Origin: a virus
Virus record (IMG/VR): IMGVR_UViG_3300022744_000020
Coordinates: 1 to 64,000 of that record
Reading direction: 5' to 3' (one strand)
Length of the DNA: 64,000 nucleotides
Part shown: piece by piece, positions 1 through 9,416 of the stretch
How positions within the stretch are numbered: position 1 is the stretch's first letter
Layout: every line of letters starts with the position of its first letter
Translations under genes and position numbers: made by a program
The notes under the pieces: model-generated
The model's database searches: none
The model's input: the letters and a program-made list of their open reading frames with translations, nothing else
What the model was told of the DNA's origin: nothing

Positions 1-1299
1 TTGCGGCGCAATACCGATGATGCAATAAAAATGAACTCTTCACAAACCGCAGCGTCTCAGATTCACGTCTTCTATCAGCCTGCTCCGTCGTTATATCACA
101 TTCAAAGATCAAGCCCTAATGCGAAGGCCCACCGCCCTGCTGCCGTTGAGAATTCGGCGGCCTACACACGGATGGAGATTCTGTATCAGAACTACACGGG
201 TCAGCCTGTAACCGTTGCTGACCGTCGCGGCTTGACAACTAGGATTCCAACTCAGTTATGCGCGGGTCGTAGTGACTTTGTAATCATCCTTCGCTACACG
301 TTTTACGGCGACTGCAGCAAATCACTCATGGAGCAAATCGCTCATGTAGACCACGACTCAAGCCTGGAGATGAAGCAGATCAAGAAAGAACTCCAGGATT
401 TACCTAAAGGACAACAGAAAGCAATCTCGGTAGATATCACGTACGTGATTGAAGTCAAGGATTTGTCAGCTCCGTGTTATCATAGCACGACCGACCTCTT
501 GCTGACCAGAGCGTCTTGCGGTAAGAGTCCAGCACACCCCTACTGCTCTCGGTACGTGGACGCTTCTTCTCTAACAAACTCTAACCAGATCATGGCGACC
601 CCAGATCAGGCAGTGTTTGTTCGCTACCACAGCCGATCAAAGAAAGTCCGCTACATCAACCTCTTCGGAAGAACACTACAGCTTATCCCTAATCCTCAGG
701 TCGAAGCACCTGAGGATAGAAGGGAGAAAAACTCAGACGGTGGGATGTACATTTACTACCCAAAGAGAAACGCAGTAGGTGATCCAATCCCTGACGACAA
801 TGTGGCGTGGATGTACTACACTCTCGAAGAAGCTCGGGAGAAATTCCACATCTACGAGAGCATCCACGATGCAATGCAAGGCGGTACTGAGATTGAATTA
901 GCTGCTCGAAAAGAAGCCGAAAAACAAAAAGCTCACGATGATCTCGTGAGAGAACTTAAACGAGACACTGAAATACTTAAGACCCAGAATGCAGTTCAGG
1001 ATCAAATCTATCGAGACAGAGATGCTGAGCGGGAAGAACACCTCGCTAGAATTAGACGTCTTGAGTCCGAGAGAGAGGATCAGAGAAAGAAACAACTGGA
1101 CGAAGAAAAGAGGCAAGCCGAACTAGAAGCAATGCGATTAAAGCAACAGCGCGAACATTACGAACACCTAGCCAAAATGGAAGAGATGAGAAGAAAAGAC
1201 AAGTCTGACTCAATTAAGTTCTTCGCCACCTTGGTGGTAGCTGGTATCACACTGGTTACGGCCATCGTCAAACTGGTGCCTTCTGGGGGAAAGCCATAA
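1..1299 (+). CDS. Tail-anchored coiled-coil protein, unknown function (5' end uncertain)
   Basis: The frame is open from the first base of the window, so the true start may lie upstream. A TTG at 1 and an ATG at 31 are both possible, and neither has a clear ribosome binding site. The first ~290 residues look globular (several YxxY and RYxx segments) and match no family I know. Residues ~300-405 are almost entirely charged (E, K, R, Q, with regular Leu, Ile and Met), as in a long coiled coil. A single hydrophobic segment, FFATLVVAGITLVTAIVKLV, sits ~8 residues from the C-terminus. This is the layout of a tail-anchored membrane protein with its globular head in the cytoplasm. The next gene follows after 70 bp and encodes an RNA polymerase piece. 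No function is assigned; membrane anchoring is an inference from hydrophobicity. Confidence 0.7.
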   Translation: MRRNTDDAIKMNSSQTAASQIHVFYQPAPSLYHIQRSSPNAKAHRPAAVENSAAYTRMEILYQNYTGQPVTVADRRGLTTRIPTQLCAGRSDFVIILRYTFYGDCSKSLMEQIAHVDHDSSLEMKQIKKELQDLPKGQQKAISVDITYVIEVKDLSAPCYHSTTDLLLTRASCGKSPAHPYCSRYVDASSLTNSNQIMATPDQAVFVRYHSRSKKVRYINLFGRTLQLIPNPQVEAPEDRREKNSDGGMYIYYPKRNAVGDPIPDDNVAWMYYTLEEAREKFHIYESIHDAMQGGTEIELAARKEAEKQKAHDDLVRELKRDTEILKTQNAVQDQIYRDRDAEREEHLARIRRLESEREDQRKKQLDEEKRQAELEAMRLKQQREHYEHLAKMEEMRRKDKSDSIKFFATLVVAGITLVTAIVKLVPSGGKP

Positions 1300-1369
1300 T
1301 AAATATAAGTCTGTGCAACATGTTCTGCTGTATAAACCCTTCTCGGACTAACGGTAGATCCCCAACACC

Positions 1370-2983
1370 ATGATTGATCCATTCCTTGTTGCGAAGATTG
1401 AGGCCAACACGCCAAAGATTAACCCTGACATCGGTCGAGGGTTGGCGGTAGTTCAGATGAAAGGGGCATTTGCTCATCTGGACCGGATAATCCGAATAGC
1501 GGCACGAGATTTCCCGCCGGGATTCACCTACGACAAACTGGAGATCGTCTCTCCGGAGCGTGAGCTCAACGCAGTCGTGGTGAAAAAGCCAGGTCGTCGG
1601 ATACACGACGTGGCTCGTAAGAACATGCGAGTGCTTTCTGTGCAGATGAGTCTGCATGGTCAGCCCCTGCCTGAGCGATTCATTCAAGTACCCTTCGTCG
1701 AAGACGGCGGGCTTACCAACATCAACGGCAGTTACTACACCGTCTCTCCGGTTCTTTCTGATCCGATCGTCTCGATCTCGGAAGACCTGGTGTTTGTGAG
1801 GCTCCTCAAGGCCAAACTCACCTTCGAGAGAATGCCGTTTGCATACTTCATCAACGACCCAGTAAAAATCAGAAAGACTGAATCGGTACAGATCGTCCAC
1901 TCCAGCATCTACAACAAGAAAACTCCAACCACAGGAGAAACCATCAAGGCGCAATGTACCTTGATGCACTACTTGCTCTGTAAGTTTGGCTACACCCAGA
2001 CGTTCAAGCAGTATGCGGGCGTTGTCCCGATCATCGGCGGATCAGAAATTAACGACACCAACTATCCAATAGAAGAGTGGGTGATCGCTGAAGGAGCAGG
2101 AAACAAAAACCGAAGACCCGGAATGCCAGTCCCGGTGGTGCGCGTAGCAATTCGAAGAGCTGAGTACACCCCGGCTCTTCGATACTTCATAGGTGGTCTG
2201 TTTTACATCGTTGAGAAGTTTGCGACGAAGATTGATGTTGCCTACGTCGACGACACCAACATGTGGAAGAGATTCCTGGGGGAGATCATCTGGTCACCAG
2301 AAGTAGCAGCAGGCCGACTGATCAGTGATGTGAGGGAACACCTTGCATCACTAGACGAGTACGTGGACCCGGACACGCAGATCAAACTGCATGAGTCTGG
2401 ATTCATTTGCTCAAACCTGTACGATCTATTTGCCATCATCATCGTGGAGTTCGATACCCGAACCCTTGATTCTGATGACGCTGCAGCATCTTGCTATGGG
2501 AAAGTGTTGGACGTGATCAATTACGTCCTCTACGACATCACGGCGGGGTTCTTCAAATTGTACTTCAAGCTCAAAGCAAAAGGTGCAGAGATCACGTACC
2601 GGGAAGCAGAGGCTGCGATTGCAAGCACCGTTAGGACTGGTGCCGCTTTCCGACTTCACCGAACCCACGGAGAAGTTGCCACACACAGTTGCTCGAGTGC
2701 TGTGATGCCGTTCAAAGTCACGGCCATGATGGTCCCTCAGCAAAAGTCCACGAAGTCACCCTCCAGGGGAGGAGACCGTGGAGCAGATCAGGATCCGTCT
2801 TCACTTCGGCACGCCACCCTGCCAGTAGTTGGTCAGTTAGCTGGCCCCAAATCTGGCCCCAATGGACGACACCGAGTATCGCCCTTTCTTCGACTTACCC
2901 CTACTGGGAAGATCATTGAGAATCCTGAGATTGCGGATCTTCTCAAACGAACCCAAGACACGCTGACGAAAAAGATGACATGA
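1370..2983 (+). CDS. Probable non-virion RNA polymerase beta subunit, N-terminal part
   Basis: A 537-residue protein. Residues ~85-140 read like the beta N-terminal region. A strand pattern around ELNAVVVKKPG, then VPFVEDGGLTNINGSYYTV, parallels the bacterial beta stretch [20 protein letters not shown]. The rest (beta1/beta2-lobe equivalents) is too diverged for me to align by eye. In phiKZ-like phages the early-to-late, non-virion RNAP has its beta split into N- and C-terminal proteins, and from memory the N-terminal one lies near the portal gene, as here. It would act inside the infected cell to transcribe phage middle and late genes. The basic, Ser/Pro-rich stretch at ~455-515 is unlike beta and may be a loop or insertion. 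The stop overlaps the next start by four bases (ATGA at 2980-2983), so the two genes are probably translationally coupled. The alternative is an unrelated structural protein. Confidence 0.62.
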   Translation: MIDPFLVAKIEANTPKINPDIGRGLAVVQMKGAFAHLDRIIRIAARDFPPGFTYDKLEIVSPERELNAVVVKKPGRRIHDVARKNMRVLSVQMSLHGQPLPERFIQVPFVEDGGLTNINGSYYTVSPVLSDPIVSISEDLVFVRLLKAKLTFERMPFAYFINDPVKIRKTESVQIVHSSIYNKKTPTTGETIKAQCTLMHYLLCKFGYTQTFKQYAGVVPIIGGSEINDTNYPIEEWVIAEGAGNKNRRPGMPVPVVRVAIRRAEYTPALRYFIGGLFYIVEKFATKIDVAYVDDTNMWKRFLGEIIWSPEVAAGRLISDVREHLASLDEYVDPDTQIKLHESGFICSNLYDLFAIIIVEFDTRTLDSDDAAASCYGKVLDVINYVLYDITAGFFKLYFKLKAKGAEITYREAEAAIASTVRTGAAFRLHRTHGEVATHSCSSAVMPFKVTAMMVPQQKSTKSPSRGGDRGADQDPSSLRHATLPVVGQLAGPKSGPNGRHRVSPFLRLTPTGKIIENPEIADLLKRTQDTLTKKMT

Positions 2984-5900
2984 CACCCATTTCCATCCCG
3001 AGTCCTCCCGTCGTTTTTGAGCCGACTGAATTATCGGCCGTATTCGGAGAAGGAGAGTATCGGTTTGGTAGCAAGGAAGAAGTGCAGCAACACAAGCCCT
3101 TCTTCCAGCAGGATAAAAATCGTCCGGTTAACCGCGATTTCCTGCAGCGTCTGGAAAACCGATACGACGTCGTCGGAGACAACGGCATGCGCACACCCGG
3201 TCTGCGACAATACGAACTCAACCCAATCAGTCAAGCTACAGGACACTACTTCCCCAGAATAAATCACATCAACACCAAAGACTTCTTGGACCCCGACTCC
3301 ATTGTTCCGGGATCCTATCTGGACATGTCTTTCCAGTGCAATGCGGTGCTGGAAGATGAAAACATCAACATTCGAGATCACTTACCGCAGTTCATACAAA
3401 CGGACCTGACCCAGCACCCGCTGATTCAGCTTGCTGCCCACTACTGCAGCCAATACACACAACAGGTAGATTACGACAAAATCGTTCTGGCGGACAACAT
3501 TGCAAAGCGATGGACCGCTAATTTTGCCACGGCAGTGACGCGCTCGGCAGTATCCCGGTGGATGCAAATCCCTGAGAACTTCTTGCTGTTCAACCAAGTG
3601 GCCTACTGGTGTAGTATTTATTACTGCACGAAAAACGGAAAAGGAGATTTCCTCGCCCATTGCGACGATGCTGCGCTGTGGACCTACAAGCTGTTCGAAA
3701 AGATATTCCTTCAACAAAGCCCCCAAGTCTGCGAAATAATTCTTCGTAAAGATTTGGTGTACTACATCCGCAACTTTCAGGATTCAGTTAACGAACTAGG
3801 AACAATTCTCACCCACCTCAGCAAAATAATCCCGGAGGCTAACCAAGCTTTAACAAACCCAATTGAAATAAAGGTCAGACCGCATCTTTGCCCGAAAGAC
3901 TACGATCCGCATATTTACAACATGCTGGAGATGGTCAAAGAAGGCACCGTTGAGAAATACATCTCCAGCGATGATTGGACCCCAAAGAACTCTCAAGCAC
4001 AACTCGTTACCGTCTTACAGCAAGCCTTGGATCAGCGATACCGCTATCCAATTCCTCTGGACTATTTGTACTGGAAAAGAAAACTAGACGAACAAGAAAG
4101 CAGCGCAGTACAGGAATCTTTCGTTTGCAAAAACATCGAACCTAAAGGAGATGTAGACCCAGCTCTTCGATTCATTCAAACCGAACAGAACAATCTCATC
4201 CCAGGATATCCGGAACCCACTACCGCGCCTGGAAACTTCTTTGGTCATTGGCTACCTTACAAAGGAACTTACTTTTACGATCGTCTGGCTAACGCCTACA
4301 ACCCGGCTAATTGCTATAGCATCGTCTCGAGCAACGGAAGGATTTTTGACAGACACGGAAATGAATTAGAGTTCCATCGGATCGCACCAGAGCACTATCT
4401 GGCACGACTCCTGAATGGACAAAATAAGTTTTTGCCCATCATCATCGGGGGAGGACACCCCAACGATGGACAGACCTGCGAAAAACCACATCTTCCAAAC
4501 TACATTCCTGAGGAAAACAGCATGCATGGACTCACGCCATTCCACAACGGCAGCAACGGCTCTGGTTTTGGGCTCGTTCAACGCCCCACCCATCAACCTC
4601 TGATCCAAGGCAATGGCTTTGGAGTAGGTTCGCAACAAATTCAACAGCAGCAACAACCTGCCGCTGCGATGATTTACGGTTACGACGTTTCCGGAAATCG
4701 TCAACCCATCTCGATTGCTGAGGCTGCCCACGTGTGGCGTACCTCGAATGGCCAAGCGCAGTTCTATCACGAGAACAACGAGCCTGTGTCTTTTGGATAC
4801 AATGCTCAAGGTCAGGTCGTGATGGCCCAACCAGTCGCACGGGTGCAAAGCACCGTCGGCTTCGGACGCCCGAATGCCGCTTCGACTGTGGGGTTTGGTA
4901 CGGCGGCGAGTTCCTCGTTTGGCACCGCCACTGCGTTCAATCGCAGCACAGTTTCGGCCGCGATTCCCAACCACACTTTCCAAGTCGCGCAGGAAGGTGA
5001 CGGTCTTGGCAGTCGCAGGCTGGATCCTTCGAACCCCGCAAGCTTTGCACTCACCATGGGTCGCCGAGCTGCTGCAGCACGTGCCGCTCAAACACAGGAA
5101 GCCACTCCGGCGGCAGCCCCTCAAGCAACTCAGCAACACCGACCGTTGCCCAATACGGCCTCACTCGTGAGCAGTCTGGTAGCACGTCACCCGACGACGG
5201 CACTGCCGGCCGCGACTCCTGCTCCAGCGCCCCAGCCGGCACCCAAGCCGGCTGCCCAGCCTGCAAAAGAGATCGACGTGATGGCCGATCTGGATCTGGA
5301 TCGTCAAGCTTTCTACGTCAATGAAAGCGCACTCTACCATCCGGTTCTGGACAAGTCGCGTTTTCGTCTGGGCATCAAGGTCAAAGCAGGCGTGGCCAAG
5401 AAGATCATGGCCTATCCGTTGGATGCAGATGAGCAGGCTGACTGGCAGATCGAACACCCGTGGCATCGTCGTGGGGCTGGTGACGCGATCGCAGATTCTC
5501 TTCGCAAGTCTGGCATCGTCGGACTTCCCGACAAGGTTGTGGATGGTGAAGGGGTTTCGGAAGATACACCAGACTACTCCGGTCCTGGGGAAGAAGAAGC
5601 GGAGAACCAGCGCCTGGCTGAGGAGAAGGATGTTTCGCGAGACACTTCGGGCGCTGTGCTGTCCCAGACCACCATCGGCTCTTCCATCGACGACGTGTTT
5701 GCTCGGCTTGATCACAAGCTCAGTCGTTCCGGAACTAAGGAAGCCGGATTCATCGGAGCCGTCGGCGAAGTGTTCGACAAAATCAAGCCGGTCCTGCTTC
5801 GCTCGCGTACGGAATCGGACCTCCTGGGCACGTGGGCTCTGGCCAAGGACCTGAATCAGCTCGCTCAGCATCTCATGGTCAGCCGCCTGCGAATGAAGGA

Positions 5901-6537
5901 CAAAGCACACTTCAGTCACACCCTGATCCAACTCATCACGACGGCCAATCAGGCCATGACCAAGGCAGTCAACGATCTGCTCAAGCGAATCAACAGCCCG
6001 ATCACCATCTCCGATTTCATGCTCGACATGCTGGACCTCACGGCCGCTGTTCGTCGAGATCATGGACAAGAGATTCTCGACCTGATGGAAGGACTTAGCC
6101 AAGAAACCATCGAGCGTGGTCTCGATCACATCAACACCCGTACGGATGAGCGTGCTGCAGCATACATCTCCAGCGTCGTGCCTGACCGCGCACATGACGA
6201 TCCTGAAAACCCCACGCAGGTGATCCTGCTGCGCGAACGCCAAGTGTGCGTTTCGGTGAACGCAACCTCTGAAGACCTGGGCATTCAAGACTGGGCCGAA
6301 AAGAGCGGCGGTGGCCACGCCGTTGGACGCACTCTGGACGTTAACGCCAAACTCGCCAGCGCTGGCCTGCGTGCCCTGGCTCGCGTTTACGGCAACTACG
6401 TCCATGACGTGGACGGCCGTCCCGGCATGCTGCTCAAGACCATCGATCAGCAATACTACAAACTCATTTCTGACAAGGATGACGAAGAAGGAAATCCGCG
6501 CTGGTATTCGATGTGGTGCGTGACGGGTCAGGTCTGA
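2980..6537 (+). CDS. Large protein with FG-rich low-complexity centre, unknown function
   Basis: A 1185-residue protein in three parts. Residues ~1-510 are globular, rich in aromatic residues and Cys. Residues ~520-765 are low complexity: first Gly/Asn/Gln-rich with a QQIQQQQQP run, then repeated Phe-Gly motifs (SGFG, GNGFG, SFGY, VGFGRP, VGFGTA, SSFG between residues ~528 and 655), then an Ala/Pro/Gln-rich linker with PAPAPQPAPKPAAQPA. Residues ~765-1185 are globular and mostly alpha-helical. I do not recognise the family. It is the last gene of its operon: it overlaps the RNAP-like gene by four bases and is followed by a strong hairpin terminator. Codon use from about 4,700 onward looks more GC-rich than in the first third. 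The disordered centre may link two domains of a virion protein; a nucleoporin-like role is only a speculation. Confidence 0.85.
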   Translation: MTPISIPSPPVVFEPTELSAVFGEGEYRFGSKEEVQQHKPFFQQDKNRPVNRDFLQRLENRYDVVGDNGMRTPGLRQYELNPISQATGHYFPRINHINTKDFLDPDSIVPGSYLDMSFQCNAVLEDENINIRDHLPQFIQTDLTQHPLIQLAAHYCSQYTQQVDYDKIVLADNIAKRWTANFATAVTRSAVSRWMQIPENFLLFNQVAYWCSIYYCTKNGKGDFLAHCDDAALWTYKLFEKIFLQQSPQVCEIILRKDLVYYIRNFQDSVNELGTILTHLSKIIPEANQALTNPIEIKVRPHLCPKDYDPHIYNMLEMVKEGTVEKYISSDDWTPKNSQAQLVTVLQQALDQRYRYPIPLDYLYWKRKLDEQESSAVQESFVCKNIEPKGDVDPALRFIQTEQNNLIPGYPEPTTAPGNFFGHWLPYKGTYFYDRLANAYNPANCYSIVSSNGRIFDRHGNELEFHRIAPEHYLARLLNGQNKFLPIIIGGGHPNDGQTCEKPHLPNYIPEENSMHGLTPFHNGSNGSGFGLVQRPTHQPLIQGNGFGVGSQQIQQQQQPAAAMIYGYDVSGNRQPISIAEAAHVWRTSNGQAQFYHENNEPVSFGYNAQGQVVMAQPVARVQSTVGFGRPNAASTVGFGTAASSSFGTATAFNRSTVSAAIPNHTFQVAQEGDGLGSRRLDPSNPASFALTMGRRAAAARAAQTQEATPAAAPQATQQHRPLPNTASLVSSLVARHPTTALPAATPAPAPQPAPKPAAQPAKEIDVMADLDLDRQAFYVNESALYHPVLDKSRFRLGIKVKAGVAKKIMAYPLDADEQADWQIEHPWHRRGAGDAIADSLRKSGIVGLPDKVVDGEGVSEDTPDYSGPGEEEAENQRLAEEKDVSRDTSGAVLSQTTIGSSIDDVFARLDHKLSRSGTKEAGFIGAVGEVFDKIKPVLLRSRTESDLLGTWALAKDLNQLAQHLMVSRLRMKDKAHFSHTLIQLITTANQAMTKAVNDLLKRINSPITISDFMLDMLDLTAAVRRDHGQEILDLMEGLSQETIERGLDHINTRTDERAAAYISSVVPDRAHDDPENPTQVILLRERQVCVSVNATSEDLGIQDWAEKSGGGHAVGRTLDVNAKLASAGLRALARVYGNYVHDVDGRPGMLLKTIDQQYYKLISDKDDEEGNPRWYSMWCVTGQV

Positions 6538-6582
6538 TCCTCCTCCTGCAATAATCCAGTTTCTTTAATCAACATAACAAAG

Positions 6583-6611
6583 AGGAAGGATCCCCGATGG
6601 GGATCCTTCCT
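6583..6611 (+). terminator. Rho-independent terminator
   Basis: A perfect 13-bp stem (AGGAAGGATCCCC with its complement) with a 3-base loop, followed by GCTTCTTC and a run of ten or more T. It ends the operon whose last stop is at 6537. The portal gene runs in from the other strand and stops at 6629, so the T-run lies against its stop codon. Confidence 0.93.
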
Positions 6612-6628
6612 GCTTCTTCTTTTTTTTT

Positions 6629-9373
6629 TTATTTGTCAGGAACGGGCTCGGGCTCCAGTTCCGGCTCCCCATCGGGATTATCAGGATTCTCACCACCCGC
6701 AGCAGACTCGGGATTCTCACCCCCAGCATCGAGCGGGTCGGTACCGGTGAGGTCATCGCCACCACCCGCGTCCATCCCAAAATCTTCGCCACCACCGTCA
6801 CCGGTGTCGTCGGTAGTGGATGAGAAATCAGTTCCAGAATCAGAGGTGCCTCCATCAGCCCCCAGCTTTTCCAGATCCTTGTCAGCGGCGTTGGCCATGT
6901 CCTTGGTCTTCGAAATGATCTTCACACAAGAACGAATCACCGCCTCCAGATGTTCAGAGGTTTCATCGATCACGTTGATCATTGGTTGGCCATCATCATC
7001 CTTACTCGTCAGATCCGACAGTTCAGGAAGGATGCCCTTCTTGGCCATGTACCGGCGCATGTAGTACGCTTTGACCATTGCTCGAATGGTACCGACTTGG
7101 CCGGAGATGGTTCCGGCGTTCTCGCTCGTCGCCAACTGATCACTGATGTGATGATCAATACCAGCGTCCAGAAGATCCGAGTAATTGCGCAGTAGCTGCA
7201 ACTGATTTTCCAGAGTGACCGACGGCGGCCGGGGAAGTGCCACCTCCAAATTCCACAGGAATTCATTCAGTGACCGATTGACCAGCAGGATTTTTTTCGA
7301 CTCTTCCGGGAGTTGGGAATATTGCGGGAAGCTGGATTCGTCGATCTGAAGCTTGACCTGATCGATTTTCTCCAGGACCAAATCCTTTAAAGAATCCACG
7401 AACGACTGATCGTAGGCCATGACTTTGCGCATTCGATCAGACAACTGAGGACAAAACACATCTTGGTAACCCATGATGCGCTTGCCGTACATGATCGAGC
7501 GCGCCGCTACCGAAGTAGCAACCTCACCGGAAAAACCCTCCTTGATCTGCTCCGGACTCATCCCGAAGTTGTAAGCCGACATCTTCTCCAGATTCTCCGA
7601 CAACGAGGAGTCTGGTTTCGTGTAAGAAGAGTTTGTCTGCTCAAAGGTGTACTTGATGTCCGGAATGGCCGTGTTGCCACTGATCTCCCACTCATAACCC
7701 AGTCGCTGGATCATGTCCACAGCATCTTGAGGATGAGCGATGGATCTTGGCAGTGTGAAGTTTCGAGTACGGAAAATCTCATCGATGGATTCTTCGATGG
7801 TTTGCTCCGGATTCGGATCGTGCTCAGGCACGTTCATGCTGACTCGCGTCCGAGGCGTAGAGTTCTTAATCCCGGTCAGGAGATCATTGAACAGAACGAC
7901 CGAACGCATCATGTTCAGGGTGGAGATGTTGTCCACCAAGCTTTTGCCATTGCCGTCATCGTCGTATCGGAAGGCGATGTAGCTCAGATACTCCGCGGGA
8001 ATATAAAGAACTTGTGTGAACTTGTTCTCGTTGGCCCGCGCCATCATCACCTGATAAAAGTGCGAATTGCTCGAGATCTCGACACTTCCACCGTGCACGC
8101 CGTTCTTGATTCGATTGATCCAATCCTTTTCAATCAGATCTCCCCAAATCCGAGTGATGGTCTCCACCTGCATCCGATTACCCGGATTATACGTGCCGCC
8201 CATCCCTAAGTTTGCATGGATGCGAGCCATCACGTTGGTTTGATTTCCACCGCTCTGGTACGTTCCCAGCGTGTTTTGATTCAGGATGTCGTTGTTCTCG
8301 ATGCGGATCGGATAACCTTCAGCATCCAACAGAACAAAAGCACCCACGCGCTTTTGATAGTCCCCAGGACTATGAACCACCGTGATCGATTCAGAGGGTA
8401 GATCAAGCGTCATCGGCTTACCGATGAAGGATCTGCGCATCTCCGACTGCTTCTTGATGCTGACAACTGGCTCATTACCACGAGCCGTCCCAGTACGAAG
8501 ATGTTTTTCCACCAGTTCATCAGCCAGATCTGAGAAAGCCTCCAAACCCTGAGAGCGCATTTGTCTCATGGTGGCTTTTCGAACAGATTGCTGACGGATC
8601 TTATCGTGCACCTTCGGGATTTTCAACACCGAGATGTTGTCCGTCATGACGATGCAGTCCATGTACCAGGACTTACTGGAAGCAGTCTCCTCCCCCAGAT
8701 AAAGTCTTTTCTCCACACGCTCAGGATCGCTCACCGCGTGAAAAGCTTCGATCGACAAACCCCTGACTTTTTCCTTCTTCGAATCCGTCGGACTGCCAAG
8801 AACCCCAACGTTGCGCATGAGTCCTTTATCGTCCACAATAAAAGACAGCGATTCGTTCGAGATATACCGATCTCCATTGATCAAATCATCCACTGCGTTC
8901 TCAGGGATAATCGCCAATGCATCGCAACCTTTGTCGATCAGAGCCTTGCGAAGGATCTCCGGCAACATCGGCTTTATCTTGTAGTCGGTTTCGAAATACT
9001 CTGTGATTCGGTTAATCAAAGAAGCCGTCAGCTCGGAAGAGAAGACAGTTTTAGGTCCCGAATAAGTCAGCTCCGTGGTACCCATGTCCACTGGAGACAA
9101 AATAGAAGCGATTGTAGTGGCCGCCGCCATTTCCAAGTCGGGCAGCAACTCCATCGCCATCTTGGTGTTGGCGTTGCGGCTGGCACGACGTTCGGGTGCG
9201 GCTTTCAGCAAATTCGCATCGAACACCCCATTCTTGCGATTCCCGTGCTGGTCCCTCGTCGGGGGGCGTTTCGTCGACGCCGTAGCCTTAGAGACCAAAC
9301 TAGCCGTCAGGGGATCGGCCTTAACCAGGTCAAACACCTGGAAAGTTACCTTGTTTGCTGGTTTTAATTGCAT
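6629..9373 (-). CDS. Portal protein
   Basis: A 914-residue protein, transcribed towards the left. The portal is a dodecameric ring at the capsid vertex through which DNA enters and leaves and onto which the neck docks. Support is a central segment of T4 gp20 / phiKZ portal type: VLYIPAEYLSYIAFRYDDDG (about residue 460), then a helix-rich stretch with a serially charged wing-to-stem pattern (NMMRSVVLFNDLLTGI), and an ordered layout of N-terminal wing, stem and C-terminal crown. Its length is in the range of giant-phage portals. The last ~65 residues are Gly/Asp/Pro/Glu-rich (DDTGDGGGED, GGGDDLTGTD, EPELEPEP), an acidic, probably disordered tail. The ATG is preceded on the minus strand by GTGAG at good spacing. 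It is separated from the divergent gene at 9417 by only 43 bp. The assignment rests on motif and layout, not on a search. Confidence 0.78.
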   Translation of the reverse strand: MQLKPANKVTFQVFDLVKADPLTASLVSKATASTKRPPTRDQHGNRKNGVFDANLLKAAPERRASRNANTKMAMELLPDLEMAAATTIASILSPVDMGTTELTYSGPKTVFSSELTASLINRITEYFETDYKIKPMLPEILRKALIDKGCDALAIIPENAVDDLINGDRYISNESLSFIVDDKGLMRNVGVLGSPTDSKKEKVRGLSIEAFHAVSDPERVEKRLYLGEETASSKSWYMDCIVMTDNISVLKIPKVHDKIRQQSVRKATMRQMRSQGLEAFSDLADELVEKHLRTGTARGNEPVVSIKKQSEMRRSFIGKPMTLDLPSESITVVHSPGDYQKRVGAFVLLDAEGYPIRIENNDILNQNTLGTYQSGGNQTNVMARIHANLGMGGTYNPGNRMQVETITRIWGDLIEKDWINRIKNGVHGGSVEISSNSHFYQVMMARANENKFTQVLYIPAEYLSYIAFRYDDDGNGKSLVDNISTLNMMRSVVLFNDLLTGIKNSTPRTRVSMNVPEHDPNPEQTIEESIDEIFRTRNFTLPRSIAHPQDAVDMIQRLGYEWEISGNTAIPDIKYTFEQTNSSYTKPDSSLSENLEKMSAYNFGMSPEQIKEGFSGEVATSVAARSIMYGKRIMGYQDVFCPQLSDRMRKVMAYDQSFVDSLKDLVLEKIDQVKLQIDESSFPQYSQLPEESKKILLVNRSLNEFLWNLEVALPRPPSVTLENQLQLLRNYSDLLDAGIDHHISDQLATSENAGTISGQVGTIRAMVKAYYMRRYMAKKGILPELSDLTSKDDDGQPMINVIDETSEHLEAVIRSCVKIISKTKDMANAADKDLEKLGADGGTSDSGTDFSSTTDDTGDGGGEDFGMDAGGGDDLTGTDPLDAGGENPESAAGGENPDNPDGEPELEPEPVPDK

Positions 9374-9416
9374 TTGTTTCTCACTTGCCGCAGATGTGGA
9401 AGATGGAGCCTTTTAA
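9374..9416. promoter_or_regulatory. Very short divergent intergenic gap
   Basis: Only 43 bp lie between the portal start (minus strand) and the next gene (plus strand). Both ribosome binding sites must fit here, so at least one promoter must sit inside the opposing coding sequence. I see no recognisable -10/-35 pair. Confidence 0.4.
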
